A DNA stretch of 64,000 nt from Chamaea fasciata (GCA_029207755.1 JARCOQ010000006.1:69104093-69168092), one strand, 5' to 3'; counted from the first letter of the stretch, positions 34,601-48,306 are shown. Translations and numbers: made by a program. Notes: generated from the sequence alone by a model not told the origin.

Positions 34601-37600
34601 GGGTCTGTCGTCCCGTTGGTGAGAGGGGAGCTCGGCCTCCTGCAAGTGGACTCCCTAAAACGCACAATAACGGAGGCTTAGAGTTGCACCAGCGAGTGAG
34701 GCTTGAACAATAGCAACGGCTTCTGTCCACCCGTCACTGCTCACCTCGCCCACGTCAGCTTGACTGCTGAGATCCGGCTTCACCACCTAAAAATAAAGAC
34801 AAAGAACAGAGCTGTAACACAGCCATCATTTACACCTCCCCTGCAAACAGAAACAGGGACTGACCTTCTCAGGGGAGCCCCCTCACCCAGACTGGGGGGC
34901 TCTGCCACAGATTTCATCTCTCTGCATCTGAAACAGAGTCAGGACAAAAGTCAGAGTGCTGCAGGATACCTTGACAGCTCCACACATCTTGTGGCAATCT
35001 AGGAATACCCTCTACAGTCTAACCACACCCCACATCACAAATTTCAAGCCCCCGGCACTATTACCCTTGTACCCCTACACCCAGACTGAGCAGCAAGGCA
35101 GAGCAGCTCCGGGCCAAACACACACCAACACCCGTGACACAGCACAGGACAAACGAGGGGATGCAACAGGGACAGAAAACGCTGGGCAAGAAGAATGACC
35201 CTGAGGGTCCAGAGAACTCGGAATGAGATGACCGAGGTAAGATGGAAGGTGAGCTGGCCAGGCTCAGAGAACCCTGCAGGAACAAGATGCCATCGGGATG
35301 ACTTATCCCAAGAGACGCAGAGATGGATGCCCGAGAATCCTACGGTCAGAATCCTCCACCTGTCTTTGCATTCTCACAAGACCTAACCCGCCGGAATGGA
35401 TCAGGGCGGTGCACGGCTGTCAGTACAGCTCAGAACAAGACCTGAAAAGGCATCGGACTGGATGCTTGTGAAGAGAGATGGATTCTGATGAGTGTCCGAG
35501 CAGCTGAGACAAAGGCACCTGGCTGAGGAGCACAGAGATCAGAAATGCTAAGACTGATGCCAGGGGTTTGGACAGGCCCCTGAAAGGACTAAAGGAAAAG
35601 ACAAGACACCCAACAGACAGAGTGCACAACAGACAAGTGACACAACACACACCAGGACTGCTCTGCCCTGCACACCTCAGCACTGACATGAAAAATGAGA
35701 CTTTTCCTTCACGTAGCCTAAGGGGTCACATCTGGGACATCCCCATCTCCAAACCCGACTCAAAAAAATCCCTCCCGCTGACCCCTGCCCTGGTACCCCG
35801 CTTTCATCCCCTCTGTGGCTCCAAGCCCTCCACTTATCTCTCAAATGTCTGGGGAGGTGAATCCACGCCGGGTGCCAAAGAAGGCCGCCTATGCCTCTGG
35901 GAAATTCCTCCCGTCACTGGGCTGCTGTCTCCTAGTCAGCTACAATAAAGAAAACCAAATACCAAAGCATAATCTTAGCTGCACATCAGCCAAAACCCAG
36001 CAGCTCTGCTACTCACCGTCTCTTAAGCAGGACCGGGTCCTCGGGCCCCGTGCGTGCTTCAGCTGAGCTCGGAGGCCGACGCTCGCAGCGCCAAAGCCTT
36101 AGAGGCATTACTGGCACCGAGCCCACCCACCGTGGCCTCCATTAGGGCTGTGAGCATCCCCGGTTAGAGCAGGACAGGAACGCAGGGTGGACATCCCCGG
36201 TGAACCTCAACCCTGTGGACTCTGCCCCACCACTGTCACTTCCTGCCTGGCCCTAGCTTAGGGCTACTGCCTGCACCTCTCAGGACTTCTGGCCTTGTCT
36301 TGCGTTAGGATTGCTGCCGGCACCTGCTCTCAGGGAAACGGTGTTGGCAGCAGCGCTGTGAGGGCCGGGATGCCTGTACTCTGACTTGTATCCTAGGCTG
36401 TACCCCTGATTTTCACTGTGTGTTCTCTAGTCCTTGAGTCCTTTACCTCAGCCTCTGTGTGTATCACTGTAACCTCCCCCCTTCTGAACCCTGCTTCTTC
36501 AGAGCCCTAGACCTTGCAGCCGGGGACGCTCTGCACCGTTAGGGTCCCAAGAGCTGTCCCGCACGCAGGACAGGTACATCCACAGTTGTTCCCTGCCTAC
36601 CCTAAGAAACGTGGCCCTGAGACAGGGCAGAGGCTGACAGAGCCGAACTCTTTGCGGTGGCAAAAGGCACGAAGCCTTACCAACCGCCGCCTCGAGAGGG
36701 AATCAGGAGCACTTCCACCGGCTGCGGAGAGACAGGGAATCCCAGGGTGGGTGGGGCGGGAAACCCCCGTTATCCCCAGCCCTGTTGGATCCTGCTCCCC
36801 ACTATCGCTTCCTGCCTGGCCCTAGCCTGACTGTGTCTGCACAGGTCAGAGCTTCTGGTGTGTTCCTGCACTAGGGCTGCTGCCTGCACCTGCTCTCAGG
36901 GGAAGTGTGCTGGTAGCAGTGCTGTGAGGGCCGCTACACCTGTACTCTGACTTGTATCCTAGCCCGCTCCCCTGAGTTTCACCGTGTGTCCTCTAGTCCT
37001 TGAGTCCTTTACCTCAGCCTCTGTGTGTGTGGCTACACCTCCCCCCTTCTAAACCCAACTTCTTTAGAGCCCTGCACCTCGCAGCCAGGCCTTCTGGCAT
37101 TGTCCTGCATAAGGGCTCCTGCCTGTACCTGCACTCAGGGAAACGGGCATGTCTTTAGGGCTACTCCTTCGGGTCTGGGGTAGGGGTGGGGTCGGGCTGG
37201 TACACCTGTACTCTCAATTGGCACATCTTGGACATCCCTATCTCCACACCTGACTCAAAAACCCCTCCTGACAAGTCCTGACCCAGCACTCCACTTTCAT
37301 CCCCTCTGTGGCTCTGAACCCTCCACTTATCTCTTGGACGTCTGGGGATGAGAATCCACGCCGGGTGCCAAAGAAGGCCGCCTCTCCCTCAGGGAAACTC
37401 CTGCTGTCGCCGGGCTGTTGTCTCTTAGTCAGCTACAACAAAGAAAACCAAACATGAATGCGTGATCTTAGCAGCCCATCACCCAAAACCCGACAATTCT
37501 GCTACTCACCGTCTCCTAAGCTTGCCTGTGTCCTCGGCCCCGCGCTTCAGCTGCGCTCAGAGGCCAACGCCGGCGTCGCAGGGTCTGCCTGGGTAAAGAG

Positions 37601-40600
37601 CAGACAAGGTGACGTGGCAGCGCTGGAACTTGAGGGGACCCTCCCTCCTTCTCCTCCCTGACTCACCTCAACTCCTCGGCCGTTATCCAAGCCTACCTGG
37701 ATGGGGCCTTCACAAGGAGAAGATCAAGGCTCCATCACAGACTCCTGGAATGCTCCCGGAGGGCTCACGGGTGAGGTGACGCGGGTCTGTCGTCCCGTTG
37801 GTGAGAGGGGAGCTCGGCCTCCTGCAAGTGGACTCCCTAAAACGCACAATAACGGAGGCTTAGAGTTGCACCAGCGAGTGAGGCTTGAACAATAGCAACG
37901 GCTTCTGTCCACCCGTCACTGCTCACCTCGCCCACGTCAGCTTGACTGCTGAGATCCGGCTTCACCACCTAAAAATAAAGACAAAGAACAGAGCTGTAAC
38001 ACAGCCATCATTTACACCTCCCCTGCAAACAGAAACAGGGACTGACCTTCTCAGGGGAGCCCCCTCACCCAGACTGGGGGGCTCTGCCACAGATTTCATC
38101 TCTCTGCATCTGAAACAGAGTCAGGACAAAAGTCAGAGTGCTGCAGGATACCTTGACAGCTCCACACATCTTGTGGCAATCTAGGAATACCCTCTACAGT
38201 CTAACCACACCCCACATCACAAATTTCAAGCCCCCGGCACTATTACCCTTGTACCCCTACACCCAGACTGAGCAGCAAGGCAGAGCAGCTCCGGGCCAAA
38301 CACACACCAACACCCGTGACACAGCACAGGACAAACGAGGGGACGCAACAGGGACAGAAAACGCTGGGCAAGAAGAATGACCCTGAGGGTCCAGAGAACT
38401 CGGAATGAGATGACCGAGGTAAGATGGAAGGTGAGCTGGCCAGGCTCAGAGAACCCTGCAGGAACAAGATGCCATCGGGATGACTTATCCCAAGAGACGC
38501 AGAGATGGATGCCCGAGAATCCTACGGTCAGAATCCTCCACCTGTCTTTGCATTCTCACAAGACCTAACCCGCCGGAATGGATCAGGGCGGTGCACGGCT
38601 GTCAGTACAGCTCAGAACAAGACCTGAAAAGGCATCGGACTGGATGCTTGTGAAGAGAGATGGATTCTGATGAGTGTCCGAGCAGCTGAGACAAAGGCAC
38701 CTGGCTGAGGAGCACAGAGATCAGAAATGCTAAGACTGATGCCAGGGGTTTTGACAGGCCCCTGAAAGGACTAAAGGAAAAGACAAGACACCCAACAGAC
38801 AGAGTGCACAACAGACAAGTGACACAACACACACCAGGACTGCTCTGCCCTGCACACCTCAGCACTGACATGAAAAATGAGACTTTTCCTTCACGTAGCC
38901 TAAGGGGTCACATCTGGGACATCCCCAGCTCCAAACCCGACTCAAAAAAATCCCTCCCGCTGACCCCTGCCCTGGTACCCCGCTTTCATCCCCTCTGTGG
39001 CTCCAAGCCCTCCACTTATCTCTCAAATGTCTGGGGAGGTGAATCCACGCTGGGCGCCAAAGAAGGCCGCCTCTCCCTCAGAAAAATTCCTCCCGTCACT
39101 GGGCTGCTGTCTCCTAGTCAGCTACGATAAAGAAAATCAAATATCAAAGCATAATCTTAGCTGCACATCAGCCAAAACCCAGCAGCTCTGCTACTCACCG
39201 TCTCTTAAGCAGCACCGGGTCCTCGGGCCCCGTGCGTGCGTCAGCTGAGCTCGGAGGCCGACGCTCGCAGCGCCAAAGCCTTAGAGGCGTTACTGGCACC
39301 GAGCCCACCCACCGTGGCCTCCATTAGGGCTGTGAGCATCCCCGGTTAGAGCAGGACAGGAACGCAGGGTGGACATCCCCGGTGAACCTCAACGCTGTGG
39401 ACTCTGCCCCACCACTGTCACTTCCTGCCTGGCCCTAGCTTAGGGCTACTGCCTGCACCTCTCAGGACTTCTGGCCTTGTCTTGCGTTAGGATTGCTGCC
39501 GGCACCTGCTCTCAGGGAAACGGTGTTGGCAGCAGCGCTGTGAGGGCCGGGATGCCTGTACTCTGACTTGTATCCTAGGCTGTACCCCTGATTTTCACTG
39601 TGTGTTCTCTAGTCCTTGAGTCCTTTACCTCAGCCTCTGTGTGTATCACTGTAACCTCCCCCCTTCTGAACCCTGCTTCTTCAGAGCCCTAGACCTTGCA
39701 GCCGGGGACGCTCTGCACCGTTAGGGTCCCAAGAGCTGTCCCGCACGCAGGACAGGTACATCCACAGTTGTTCCCTGCCTACCCTAAGAAACGTGGCCCT
39801 GAGACAGGGCAGAGGCTGACAGAGCCGAACTCTTTGCGGTGGCAAAAGGCACGAAGCCTTACCAACCGCCGCCTCGAGAGGGAATCAGGAGCACTTCCAC
39901 CGGCTGCGGAGAGACAGGGAATCCCAGGGTGGGTGGGGCGGGAAACCCCCGTTATCCCCAGCCCTGTTGGATCCTGCTCCCCACTATCGCTTCCTGCCTG
40001 GCCCTAGCCTGACAGTGTCTGCACAGGTCAGAGCTTCTGGTGTGTTCCTGCACTAGGGCTGCTGCCTGCACCTGCTCTCAGGGGAAGTGTGCTGGTAGCA
40101 GTGCTGTGAGGGCCGCTACACCTGTACTCTGACTTGTATCCTAGCCCGCTCCCCTGAGTTTCACCGTGTGTCCTCTAGTCCTTGAGTCCTTTACCTCAGC
40201 CTCTGTGTGTGTGGCTACACCTCCCCCCTTCTAAACCCAACTTCTTTAGAGCCCTGCACCTCGCAGCCAGGCCTTCTGGCATTGTCCTGCATAAGGGCTC
40301 CTGCCTGTACCTGCACTCAGGGAAACGGGCATGTCTTTAGGGCTACTCCTTCGGGTCTGGGGTAGGGGTGGGGTCGGGCTGGTACACCTGTACTCTCAAT
40401 TGGCACATCTTGGACATCCCTATCTCCACACCTGACTCAAAAACCCCTCCTGACAAGTCCTGACCCAGCACTCCACTTTCATCCCCTCTGTGGCTCTGAA
40501 CCCTCCACTTATCTCTTGGACGTCTGGGGATGAGAATCCACGCCGGGTGCCAAAGAAGGCCGCCTCTCCCTCAGGGAAACTCCTGCTGTCGCCGGGCTGT

Positions 40601-43600
40601 TGTCTCTTAGTCAGCTACAACAAAGAAAACCAAACATGAATGCGTGATCTTAGCAGCCCATCACCCAAAACCCGACAATTCTGCTACTCACCGTCTCCTA
40701 AGCTTGCCTGTGTCCTCGGCCCCGCGCTTCAGCTGCGCTCAGAGGCCAACGCCGGCGTCGCAGGGTCTGCCTGGGTAAAGAGCAGACAAGGTGACGTGGC
40801 AGCGCTGGAACTTGAGGGGACCCTCCCTCCTTCTCCTCCCTGACTCACCTCAACTCCTCGGCCGTTATCCAAGCCTACCTGGATGGGGCCTTCACAAGGA
40901 GAAGATCAAGGCTCCATCACAGACTCCTGGAATGCTCCCGGAGGGCTCACGGGTGAGGTGACGCGGGTCTGTCGTCCCGTTGGTGAGAGGGGAGCTCGGC
41001 CTCCTGCGAGTGGACTCCCTAAAACGCACAATAACGGAGGCTTAGAGTTGCACCAGCGAGTGAGGCTTGAACAATAGCAACGGCTTCTGTCCACCCGTCA
41101 CTGCTCACCTCGCCCACGTCAGCTTGACTGCTGAGATCCGGCTTCACCACCTAAAAATAAAGACAAAGAACAGAGCTGTAACACAGCCATCATTTACACC
41201 TCCCCTGCAAACAGAAACAGGGACTGACCTTCTCAGGGGAGCCCCCTCACCCAGACTGGGGGGCTCTGCCACAGATTTCATCTCTCTGCATCTGAAACAG
41301 AGTCAGGACAAAAGTCAGAGTGCTGCAGGATACCTTGACAGCTCCACACATCTTGTGGCAATCTAGGAATACCCTCTACAGTCTAACCACACCCCACATC
41401 ACAAATTTCAAGCCCCCGGCACTATTACCCTTGTACCCCTACACCCAGACTGAGCAGCAAGGCAGAGCAGCTCCGGGCCAAACACACACCAACACCCGTG
41501 ACACAGCACAGGACAAACGAGGGGACGCAACAGGGACAGAAAACGCTGGGCAAGAAGAATGACCCTGAGGGTCCAGAGAACTCGGAATGAGATGACCGAG
41601 GTAAGATGGAAGGTGAGCTGGCCAGGCTCAGAGAACCCTGCAGGAACAAGATGCCATCGGGATGACTTATCCCAAGAGACGCAGAGATGGATGCCCGAGA
41701 ATCCTACGGTCAGAATCCTCCACCTGTCTTTGCATTCTCACAAGACCTAACCCGCCGGAATGGATCAGGGCGGTGCACGGCTGTCAGTACAGCTCAGAAC
41801 AAGACCTGAAAAGGCATCGGACTGGATGCTTGTGAAGAGAGATGGATTCTGATGAGTGTCCGAGCAGCTGAGACAAAGGCACCTGGCTGAGGAGCACAGA
41901 GATCAGAAATGCTAAGACTGATGCCAGGGGTTTTGACAGGCCCCTGAAAGGACTAAAGGAAAAGACAAGACACCCAACAGACAGAGTGCACAACAGACAA
42001 GTGACACAACACACACCAGGACTGCTCTGCCCTGCACACCTCAGCACTGACATGAAAAATGAGACTTTTCCTTCACGTAGCCTAAGGGGTCACATCTGGG
42101 ACATCCCCAGCTCCAAACCCGACTCAAAAAAATCCCTCCCGCTGACCCCTGCCCTGGTACCCCGCTTTCATCCCCTCTGTGGCTCCAAGCCCTCCACTTA
42201 TCTCTCAAATGTCTGGGGAGGTGAATCCACGCTGGGCGCCAAAGAAGGCCGCCTCTCCCTCAGAAAAATTCCTCCCATCACTGGGCTGCTGTCTCCTAGT
42301 CAGCTACAATAAAGAAAATCAAATATCAAAGCATAATCTTAGCCGCACATCAGCCAAAACCCAGCAGCTCTGCTACTCACCGTCTCTTAAGCAGGACCGG
42401 GTCCTCGGGCCCCGTGCGTGCGTCAGCTGAGCTCGGAGGCCGACGCTCGCAGCGCCAAAGCCTTAGAGGCGTTACTGGCACCGAGCCCACCCACCGTGGC
42501 CTCCATTAGGGCTGTGAGCATCCCCGGTTAGAGCAGGACAGGAACGCAGGGTGGACATCCCCGGTGAACCTCAACCCTGTGGACTCTGCCCCACCACGGT
42601 CACTTCCTGCCTGGCCCTAGCTTAGGGCTACTGCCTGCACCTCTCAGGACTTCTGGCCTTGTCTTGCGTTAGGATTGCTGCCGGCACCTGCTCTCAGGGA
42701 AACGGTGTTGGCAGCAGCGCTGTGAGGGCCGGGATGCCTGTACTCTGACTTGTATCCTAGGCTGTACCCCTGATTTTCACTGTGTGTTCTCTAGTCCTTG
42801 AGTCCTTTACCTCAGCCTCTGTGTGTATCACTGTAACCTCCCCCCTTCTGAACCCTGCTTCTTCAGAGCCCTAGACCTTGCAGCCGGGGACGCTCTGCAC
42901 CGTTAGGGTCCCAAGAGCTGTCCCGCACGCAGGACAGGTACATCCACAGTTGTTCCCTGCCTACCCTAAGAAACGTGGCCCTGAGACAGGGCAGAGGCTG
43001 ACAGAGCCGAACTCTTTGCGGTGGCAAAAGGCACGAAGCCTTACCAACCGCCGCCTCGAGAGGGAATCAGGAGCACTTCCACCGGCTGCGGAGAGACAGG
43101 GAATCCCAGGGTGGGTGGGGCGGGAAACCCCCGTTATCCCCAGCCCTGTTGGATCCTGCTCCCCACTATCGCTTCCTGCCTGGCCCTAGCCTGACTGTGT
43201 CTGCACAGGTCAGAGCTTCTGGTGTGTTCCTGCACTAGGGCTGCTGCCTGCACCTGCTCTCAGGGGAAGTGTGCTGGTAGCAGTGCTGTGAGGGCCGCTA
43301 CACCTGTACTCTGACTTGTATCCTAGCCTGTTCCCCTGAGTTTCACCGTGTGTCCTCTAGTCCTCGAGTCCTTTACCTCAGCCTCTGTGTGTGTGGCTAC
43401 ACCTCCCCCCTTCTAAACCCAACTTCTTTAGAGCCCTGCACCTCGCAGCCAGGCCTTCTGGCATTGTCCTGCATAAGGGCTCCTGCCTGTACCTGCACTC
43501 AGGGAAACGGGCATGTCTTTAGGGCTACTCCTTCGGGTCTGGGGTAGGGGTGGGGTCGGGCTGGTACACCTGTACTCTCAATTGGCACATCTTGGACATC

Positions 43601-43850
43601 CCTATCTCCACACCTGACTCAAAAACCCCTCCTGACAAGTCCTGACCCAGCACTCCACTTTCATCCCCTCTGTGGCTCTGAACCCTCCACTTATCTCTTG
43701 GACGTCTGGGGATGAGAATCCACGCCGGGTGCCACAGAATGCCGCCTTGCTCTCTGGGAATTTCCTGCTGTCACCGGGCTGCTGTCTCTTATTCGGCTAC
43801 AAGAAATAAAACAAACATCGATGTATGATCTCAGCAGATCTGTTGGCCAA
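31683..43850 (+). repeat. 3182-bp tandem array, 3.8 copies
   Basis: Units begin near 31683, 34865, 38047 and 41229. Marker positions recur every 3182 bp (31774, 34956, 38138, 41320). Identity between units looks about 99%. The last unit is incomplete and loses similarity after about 43735, fading near 43850. The ORFs within the unit (63-126 codons, both strands) match no known family, and none spans much of the unit. The array lies directly beyond the 3' end of the URB1 relic. It is best described as satellite-like DNA of unknown origin. Confidence 0.96.
32545..34385 (+). repeat. Older internal duplications within the 3.2-kb unit
   Basis: In the first unit, 32545-32885 resembles 34036-34385 (offset about 1493; both contain cgccgggtgccaaagaaggc), and 33013-33345 resembles 33590-33912 (offset about 569; both contain cttcctgcctggccctagc and ttgagtcctttacctcagcc). 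These pairs are much more diverged than whole units are from each other. The same layout is in every unit. Confidence 0.88.
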
Positions 43851-45540
43851 TCGGTCAGGGCGTAAGACAAGTAGACCACCTAAAACACACAAACAATAAC
43901 ATATGCTGAAGAGTTACATCAGAAACACCAGCACACTTAACTGCATAAATATATAAATTTTCAAACAGACAACCCCAAAAAAATTCCAGCAAAAAAAGCC
44001 AACTCTTATCACCCCTAGTCAAACTACTGAATATAATAAAAACAACACCATGTCCAAACCCCTTAATAATACTCCAGAACATATACTCAGAGCCCCCCCA
44101 AAGTTAAAGACTTCCCCCTAGCCAAATAAAAAGGAAAAAGCCCATGTCTTGCGACCCATATTAATTCATTAACTTAAAACTTTAAAAATAAACGTTAAAG
44201 TTTAAACCTTTAGACAACACTAGCACACCATAGACGCCAATCCCATCACTACATGCCAAACCAAAACTTATTTCAACCTTTTGTGCTGCTGCTGCTGCTC
44301 GGCACAAAGGTTTGTCCCTCAGCACCTCCTGAAGTAATGTTCCACGCCCAAGGCCTCCCCCAGCCCCTGTGAGATGAACTCACCATCCTTCCATGAGCCT
44401 CACCTGGGAGCCCAGCATAAACCCCTCTCCTCCCGCAGCTCCGTGCCAAACTCAGCTCGGGCTCCCCTCTTAAAGCAGTGCTGGCAGGACCCGCCCCCTC
44501 GTTATTCTTTACAGCTTCCACCTGTCCCCTCATCAGTGTGACAGCTCTCACCTGGGGCTGCTCTGTCCCCTCAATCAGCCTGTGACAGCTCTCACCTGCA
44601 GCTGCTGCCAGTCCCTGCTGCTCATTTCCTGGACATTGCACTGTGTGCACTGACACGCTGGGGCACCGGGCTTTCCTTGCTGTGAATAAGGATCCCTCTG
44701 CTCCTGCACGTGCCCAAGGCTGAAACTGGGATTCCACCTCCTAAATTCCGTTTGTGTGAGGTTCACAATTCCTAAGGAAATTTCCCAGCAATCGTTACCC
44801 TTCATTTACATTTTCTCCTTTGGAATCATCACTACCTTGTCTTTCTGTGCAAGTGTTCCAAACGTTCATTGGGAGTTCAGTAGCCGGGTTGGCTTGTTTA
44901 TAACTTAGCTGACAATCCCAGGCTAAATCCAAACACCCAGAATTACAGGCAAATACAGAGACAGTTTATAAATACTGCCCTCCCCTAGTAGGTAGCTCTT
45001 CCTTGCACTTCCCTGGAGCAGATTTACTCCATCCTTTCTTCCCAAAAGCACCTCTCCAGCACAAATCCCACTTTTTGGACACAAACCAAACAGAAATCTA
45101 CTACAGCGCGGCCTGGGGGGGGGCCGGGGTGGAGCCCAAGGCCACTGTCCAACCAGTGCTGCCTCTGGCTCCTCGTTATTTACACTGAGAGCATATTGTA
45201 GGACGCTCTGCAGCCTTTCTTTGCCATTCTGTATTGGAAAGAGGATGGATATTAATGACACACACGTCCACAAACAGTCTTTACGGTTCTTCAAAAAGTT
45301 AATAATGCCTGTAATAAAAATGGTAAGTAATATTGTGTCTCAGATTGTTTAAGAAAGTGGAAGTTCGAGCTTTAATGTCCTCCTGAGAGACGCTGAATAA
45401 AATCTGTCCCCTGAGTTTGCACACAGAAATAAAATACCGATTTTTTTGATCAAACAAGTTAGGTCTGTATGAAAACAGCTGAGGAGGCTTTCATGGCTCA
45501 GTGTGATAATTGCAGAGCACAGAACATTAAAGATGGAATG
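43850..45540. other. Spacer between the array and the URB1 relic
   Basis: 43880-44270 is A+C-rich. 44285-44299 is a (GCT)5 run. Near 44539 and 44582 a 43-bp segment with gtgacagctctcacctg is duplicated. No exon was identified. The junction of the 51-kb duplication probably lies here or inside the array. Confidence 0.5.
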
Positions 45541-45615
45541 TTAGTTCCCTGAATTAATGCCCTGATGGAGATAAATTCTTTTGCAAAGAGACACAATAGT
45601 TTCCTCTCCTTGTTT
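45541..45615 (-). pseudogene. URB1: URB1 pseudogene, last exon
   Basis: After aaactcag the sequence reads QGEETIVSLCKR and continues to TAA at 45543-45541. Human URB1 ends with a similar EEAIVVLCKD block. The phase does not fit the previous exon exactly, so there may be a small indel or a different acceptor. Confidence 0.65.
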
Positions 45616-45647
45616 CTGAGTTTCCGAGCGATCCTGTAATTCCTAAC

Positions 45648-45752
45648 CTGCACGAGTGCAGACCCATCTGACACGGGTAAGTGACATATCCGGCTCCTGG
45701 GCTCCAAGCCACGTGTCCCCGATGTCAACGGAAGTCAGGAACACAAAAACAG
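45648..45752 (-). pseudogene. URB1: URB1 pseudogene, penultimate exon
   Basis: Acceptor tcttccacag, donor gttagg. The 105-nt exon reads AVFVFLTSVDIGDTWLGAQ, then EPDMSLTRVRWVC, aligning with the human C-terminal segment containing DIWLGAQQPD. It lies only 520 bp from the exon for residue ~843, showing the large internal deletion. Confidence 0.85.
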
Positions 45753-46273
45753 CTGTGGAAGAAAGTTGAGAGAAAAATCAGAACATATATTCTTCCCTTT
45801 CCACACAGTAATACCAAGCCAAGCTGTTCACCTCCAGGATTATGTTTTTAAATGGCTCCCTAACTACTTTTCCTAGATGGAAAATCTGGAGGTGCTTTGC
45901 CCATGCAAAACTAATGATCCTACTCACAAGAAGGAACAAACCAGTTTCCTGTTAAACAAAACAGTTTGAAATCTGACCTGTCAGCTGCTATCATTGACCA
46001 GCAATAGCAGTCAGCATCCAGGCCTAAGTGGACATTTTTTTGCAGACTATCTCCCCTCTTGAAATCATTTTGGGGTTTTTTTTTTTTACACCTTTTGTTT
46101 CATTTTAGTCCTTGTGTCCCAACACAAAATTTTGTGTCCTAACACGATCAACAACAAATACAGAATTAGCTCAATAAAACCGCACTTTTCTGATGGAAAT
46201 GTCACCCCTAGAAACTGCAAGGTTTTTATAGGAATACTGTCTCAAGAATTCAGTAACTTCAGGTATTCCATAC

Positions 46274-46470
46274 CACATGATCCTGAGATTGCTTGGGCAT
46301 CCAGAGTTTATAGTATTGGCTGAACTGGTAGAGCTGAGGATACTTAACAACTTTCAGGGACTTGAGATCTTTATCATAGGGCTGGAACATCAAGCAGAGA
46401 GCAAGTGGTTCTCTCTGAGAGGGCAGGAGGTCAGTGAAAACAGCAACAAGGTACTCCACGATGCGTGCTC
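46274..46470 (-). pseudogene. URB1: URB1 pseudogene exon, FTDLLPSQREPLALCLM
   Basis: It follows ttttctag and reads GARIVEYLVAVFTDLLPSQ, REPLALCLMFQPYDKDL and YYKLWMPKQSQDHV. The donor is probably gtatgg at 46273. It is open and in phase with the previous exon, and corresponds to human residues of about 778-843. Confidence 0.88.
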
Positions 46471-47418
46471 CTAGAAAAGTAAAAATAAATTAAACTATTA
46501 ACATGAGCACAGACACTGGGGCAACCCTCATTCCTTTGGGCCTCGGCAGCAGCCCACAAAGCATCACTCAGAAAAGTATTGAATAAGATCAAGAAGTGTT
46601 TGTAGTGACCTAGACAAATGTTCCTGACCACTGAGATACCTGAAAAATCCTCCACACATCAGTACTTGCTGAAGTAAATAATCCACCCTCACTGTGTTGT
46701 GCTAAACATGCCTGTATTTCAACAGCAAAACACCCCTGCCAAGCCCCACCTCAGCGAAGAGCTGATTTGCACCGGGGGCACGCACCCCAGTGAACGTGTG
46801 CAAGTTAAATAGAATTTTCTTTCAGAATTGGGACTTCCAGTCCACCCCCGGTGCTACTCGATCGCCAAATACACCCAGAGAACGCAGTGAGGTGCTGTGG
46901 AGTTGGCAAGTCCTGCTCCAAGCCCACCTGATGCCCCTGGGACTCCAGCGCTTTCTTCAAGGAGGTGGCAGAACTTTGCCACCAGAGCTTCATTTCTGGA
47001 ATAGTTTTCTTTGGAAAATGCATCCATTTCCTATTTAACAGCGCAGTCCTCTCTCCCTGATCTCGGAAGAGCTGCCTACAGCCATGGAAACCACTTTCCT
47101 CTCCTGGTCTCCACACTCTGTCCTTTAAAACACTGTGTTACTGAAGCCAACTACCTCCAGACCCAGACTGTCCATGCAGGGACAGTGTCTCTTCTCTTCA
47201 AGGTCAGGGAAAAGTGGCAGAGGCACCTACAGAGCTTCAATGCCTCTCTTGAGCAAGAAACACCATGGATTTGAATCTCCTTCTGCTTGCAGGGAAGATA
47301 ATGTCATGTCTTAAGCTAAAAAACGATAAATGGTAAAAAAATTATTAAAAATGGGTAAAAATGATGCCACTTCTCACTCCACTGGTAGAAATGACACATT
47401 AAACCAAAAAATCTGTAC

Positions 47419-47591
47419 CTGTTCCAGTTTCAGACTGAAGCAACAGCATATTCCTGGCTTCCAACGCAGCAGAAACAACAGCACTGAAGGGAAATGTTTG
47501 GACAATCACATCTTCATTTAAAGAGAGCCCAATTTCTTCATCTAAGCCATCACTGCCCTCGCTCAGGACATCCACCATATAATCAGGACAT
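47419..47591 (-). pseudogene. URB1: URB1 pseudogene exon, MVDVLSEGSDGLDEEIG
   Basis: Acceptor acttattag, donor gtacag. It reads MVDVLSEGSDGLDEEIG, NEDVIVQTFPFSAVV and ALEARNMLLL. Joined to the previous exon the frame first gives DVL and is then lost, consistent with one missing base before Tyr-Met-Val. Confidence 0.9.
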
Positions 47592-47804
47592 CTAATAAGT
47601 GAAGAAAAAAATCTAAGCAGAGGATCTAGACTAACTGGGAAAACAACAGAGGCAGAACGCAACACTCCAGGAATATAAGGCATTTTTTTTAAATTCAATC
47701 CCTCCAAAAAAAAAAAAAAAAAATCAAAGAAAGGATGAAAGCCCCATTTGTCACGCAATACATTGTTAAGTGCAACACAAAAATCACAGCTGAACTTCAC
47801 TCTG

Positions 47805-48008
47805 CCTGTCAATGCTGCTGTCCAGCACAGGCTGCCCAGAGAAGCTGTCGCTGCCCCCGGATCCCCGGCAGTGCCCAAAGCCAGGCTGGATGGGGCTTGG
47901 AGCACCCTGGGCTACTGAAAGGTCTCCCTGTCCATAGCAGGGGGTGGAACTGACAAGCTTTAAGGGGCCTCCCCATCCAAACCATTCTGGGATTCCACAA
48001 TTCTATGA
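47805..48008 (+). mobile_element. CR1 LINE 3' fragment
   Basis: It contains ggctggatggggcttggagc, aaggtctccctgtccatag and a terminal gggattccacaattctatga, the sense-strand CR1 3' end. It lies in a URB1 intron. Confidence 0.9.
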
Positions 48009-48306
48009 ACAGCCCCAGGCAGAAGGACTAAATTTCCATTTGAGTTCAAAAATGCTGCTGCAAGAGCATGAATAGAGACTTCAAATACTGTTAAAGTGGC
48101 ACAACCACATCAGAAATTACTTTTGGGGGTTAAAGTGGTAACTGCAACTCCAACTTCTACTTCTGATACCAAGTTCACATGGAGGGCTGAGTCCTGGAGG
48201 TCCTTACTTAACAGGATTTCTATAGTTATCCATCCCCAGTTTGCTTACTGGGGATAGAAAATGTAGCCCCAAGTCGTGAAATTGTGTTTGAGGAGTCACC
48301 ACATAC

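Noticed and set aside
31774..43189. Repeated small ORFs (63-126 codons) in every 3182-bp unit
   Set aside because: Their conservation is explained by the recent duplication of the whole unit. They overlap on both strands, and no protein family or start context was recognised.
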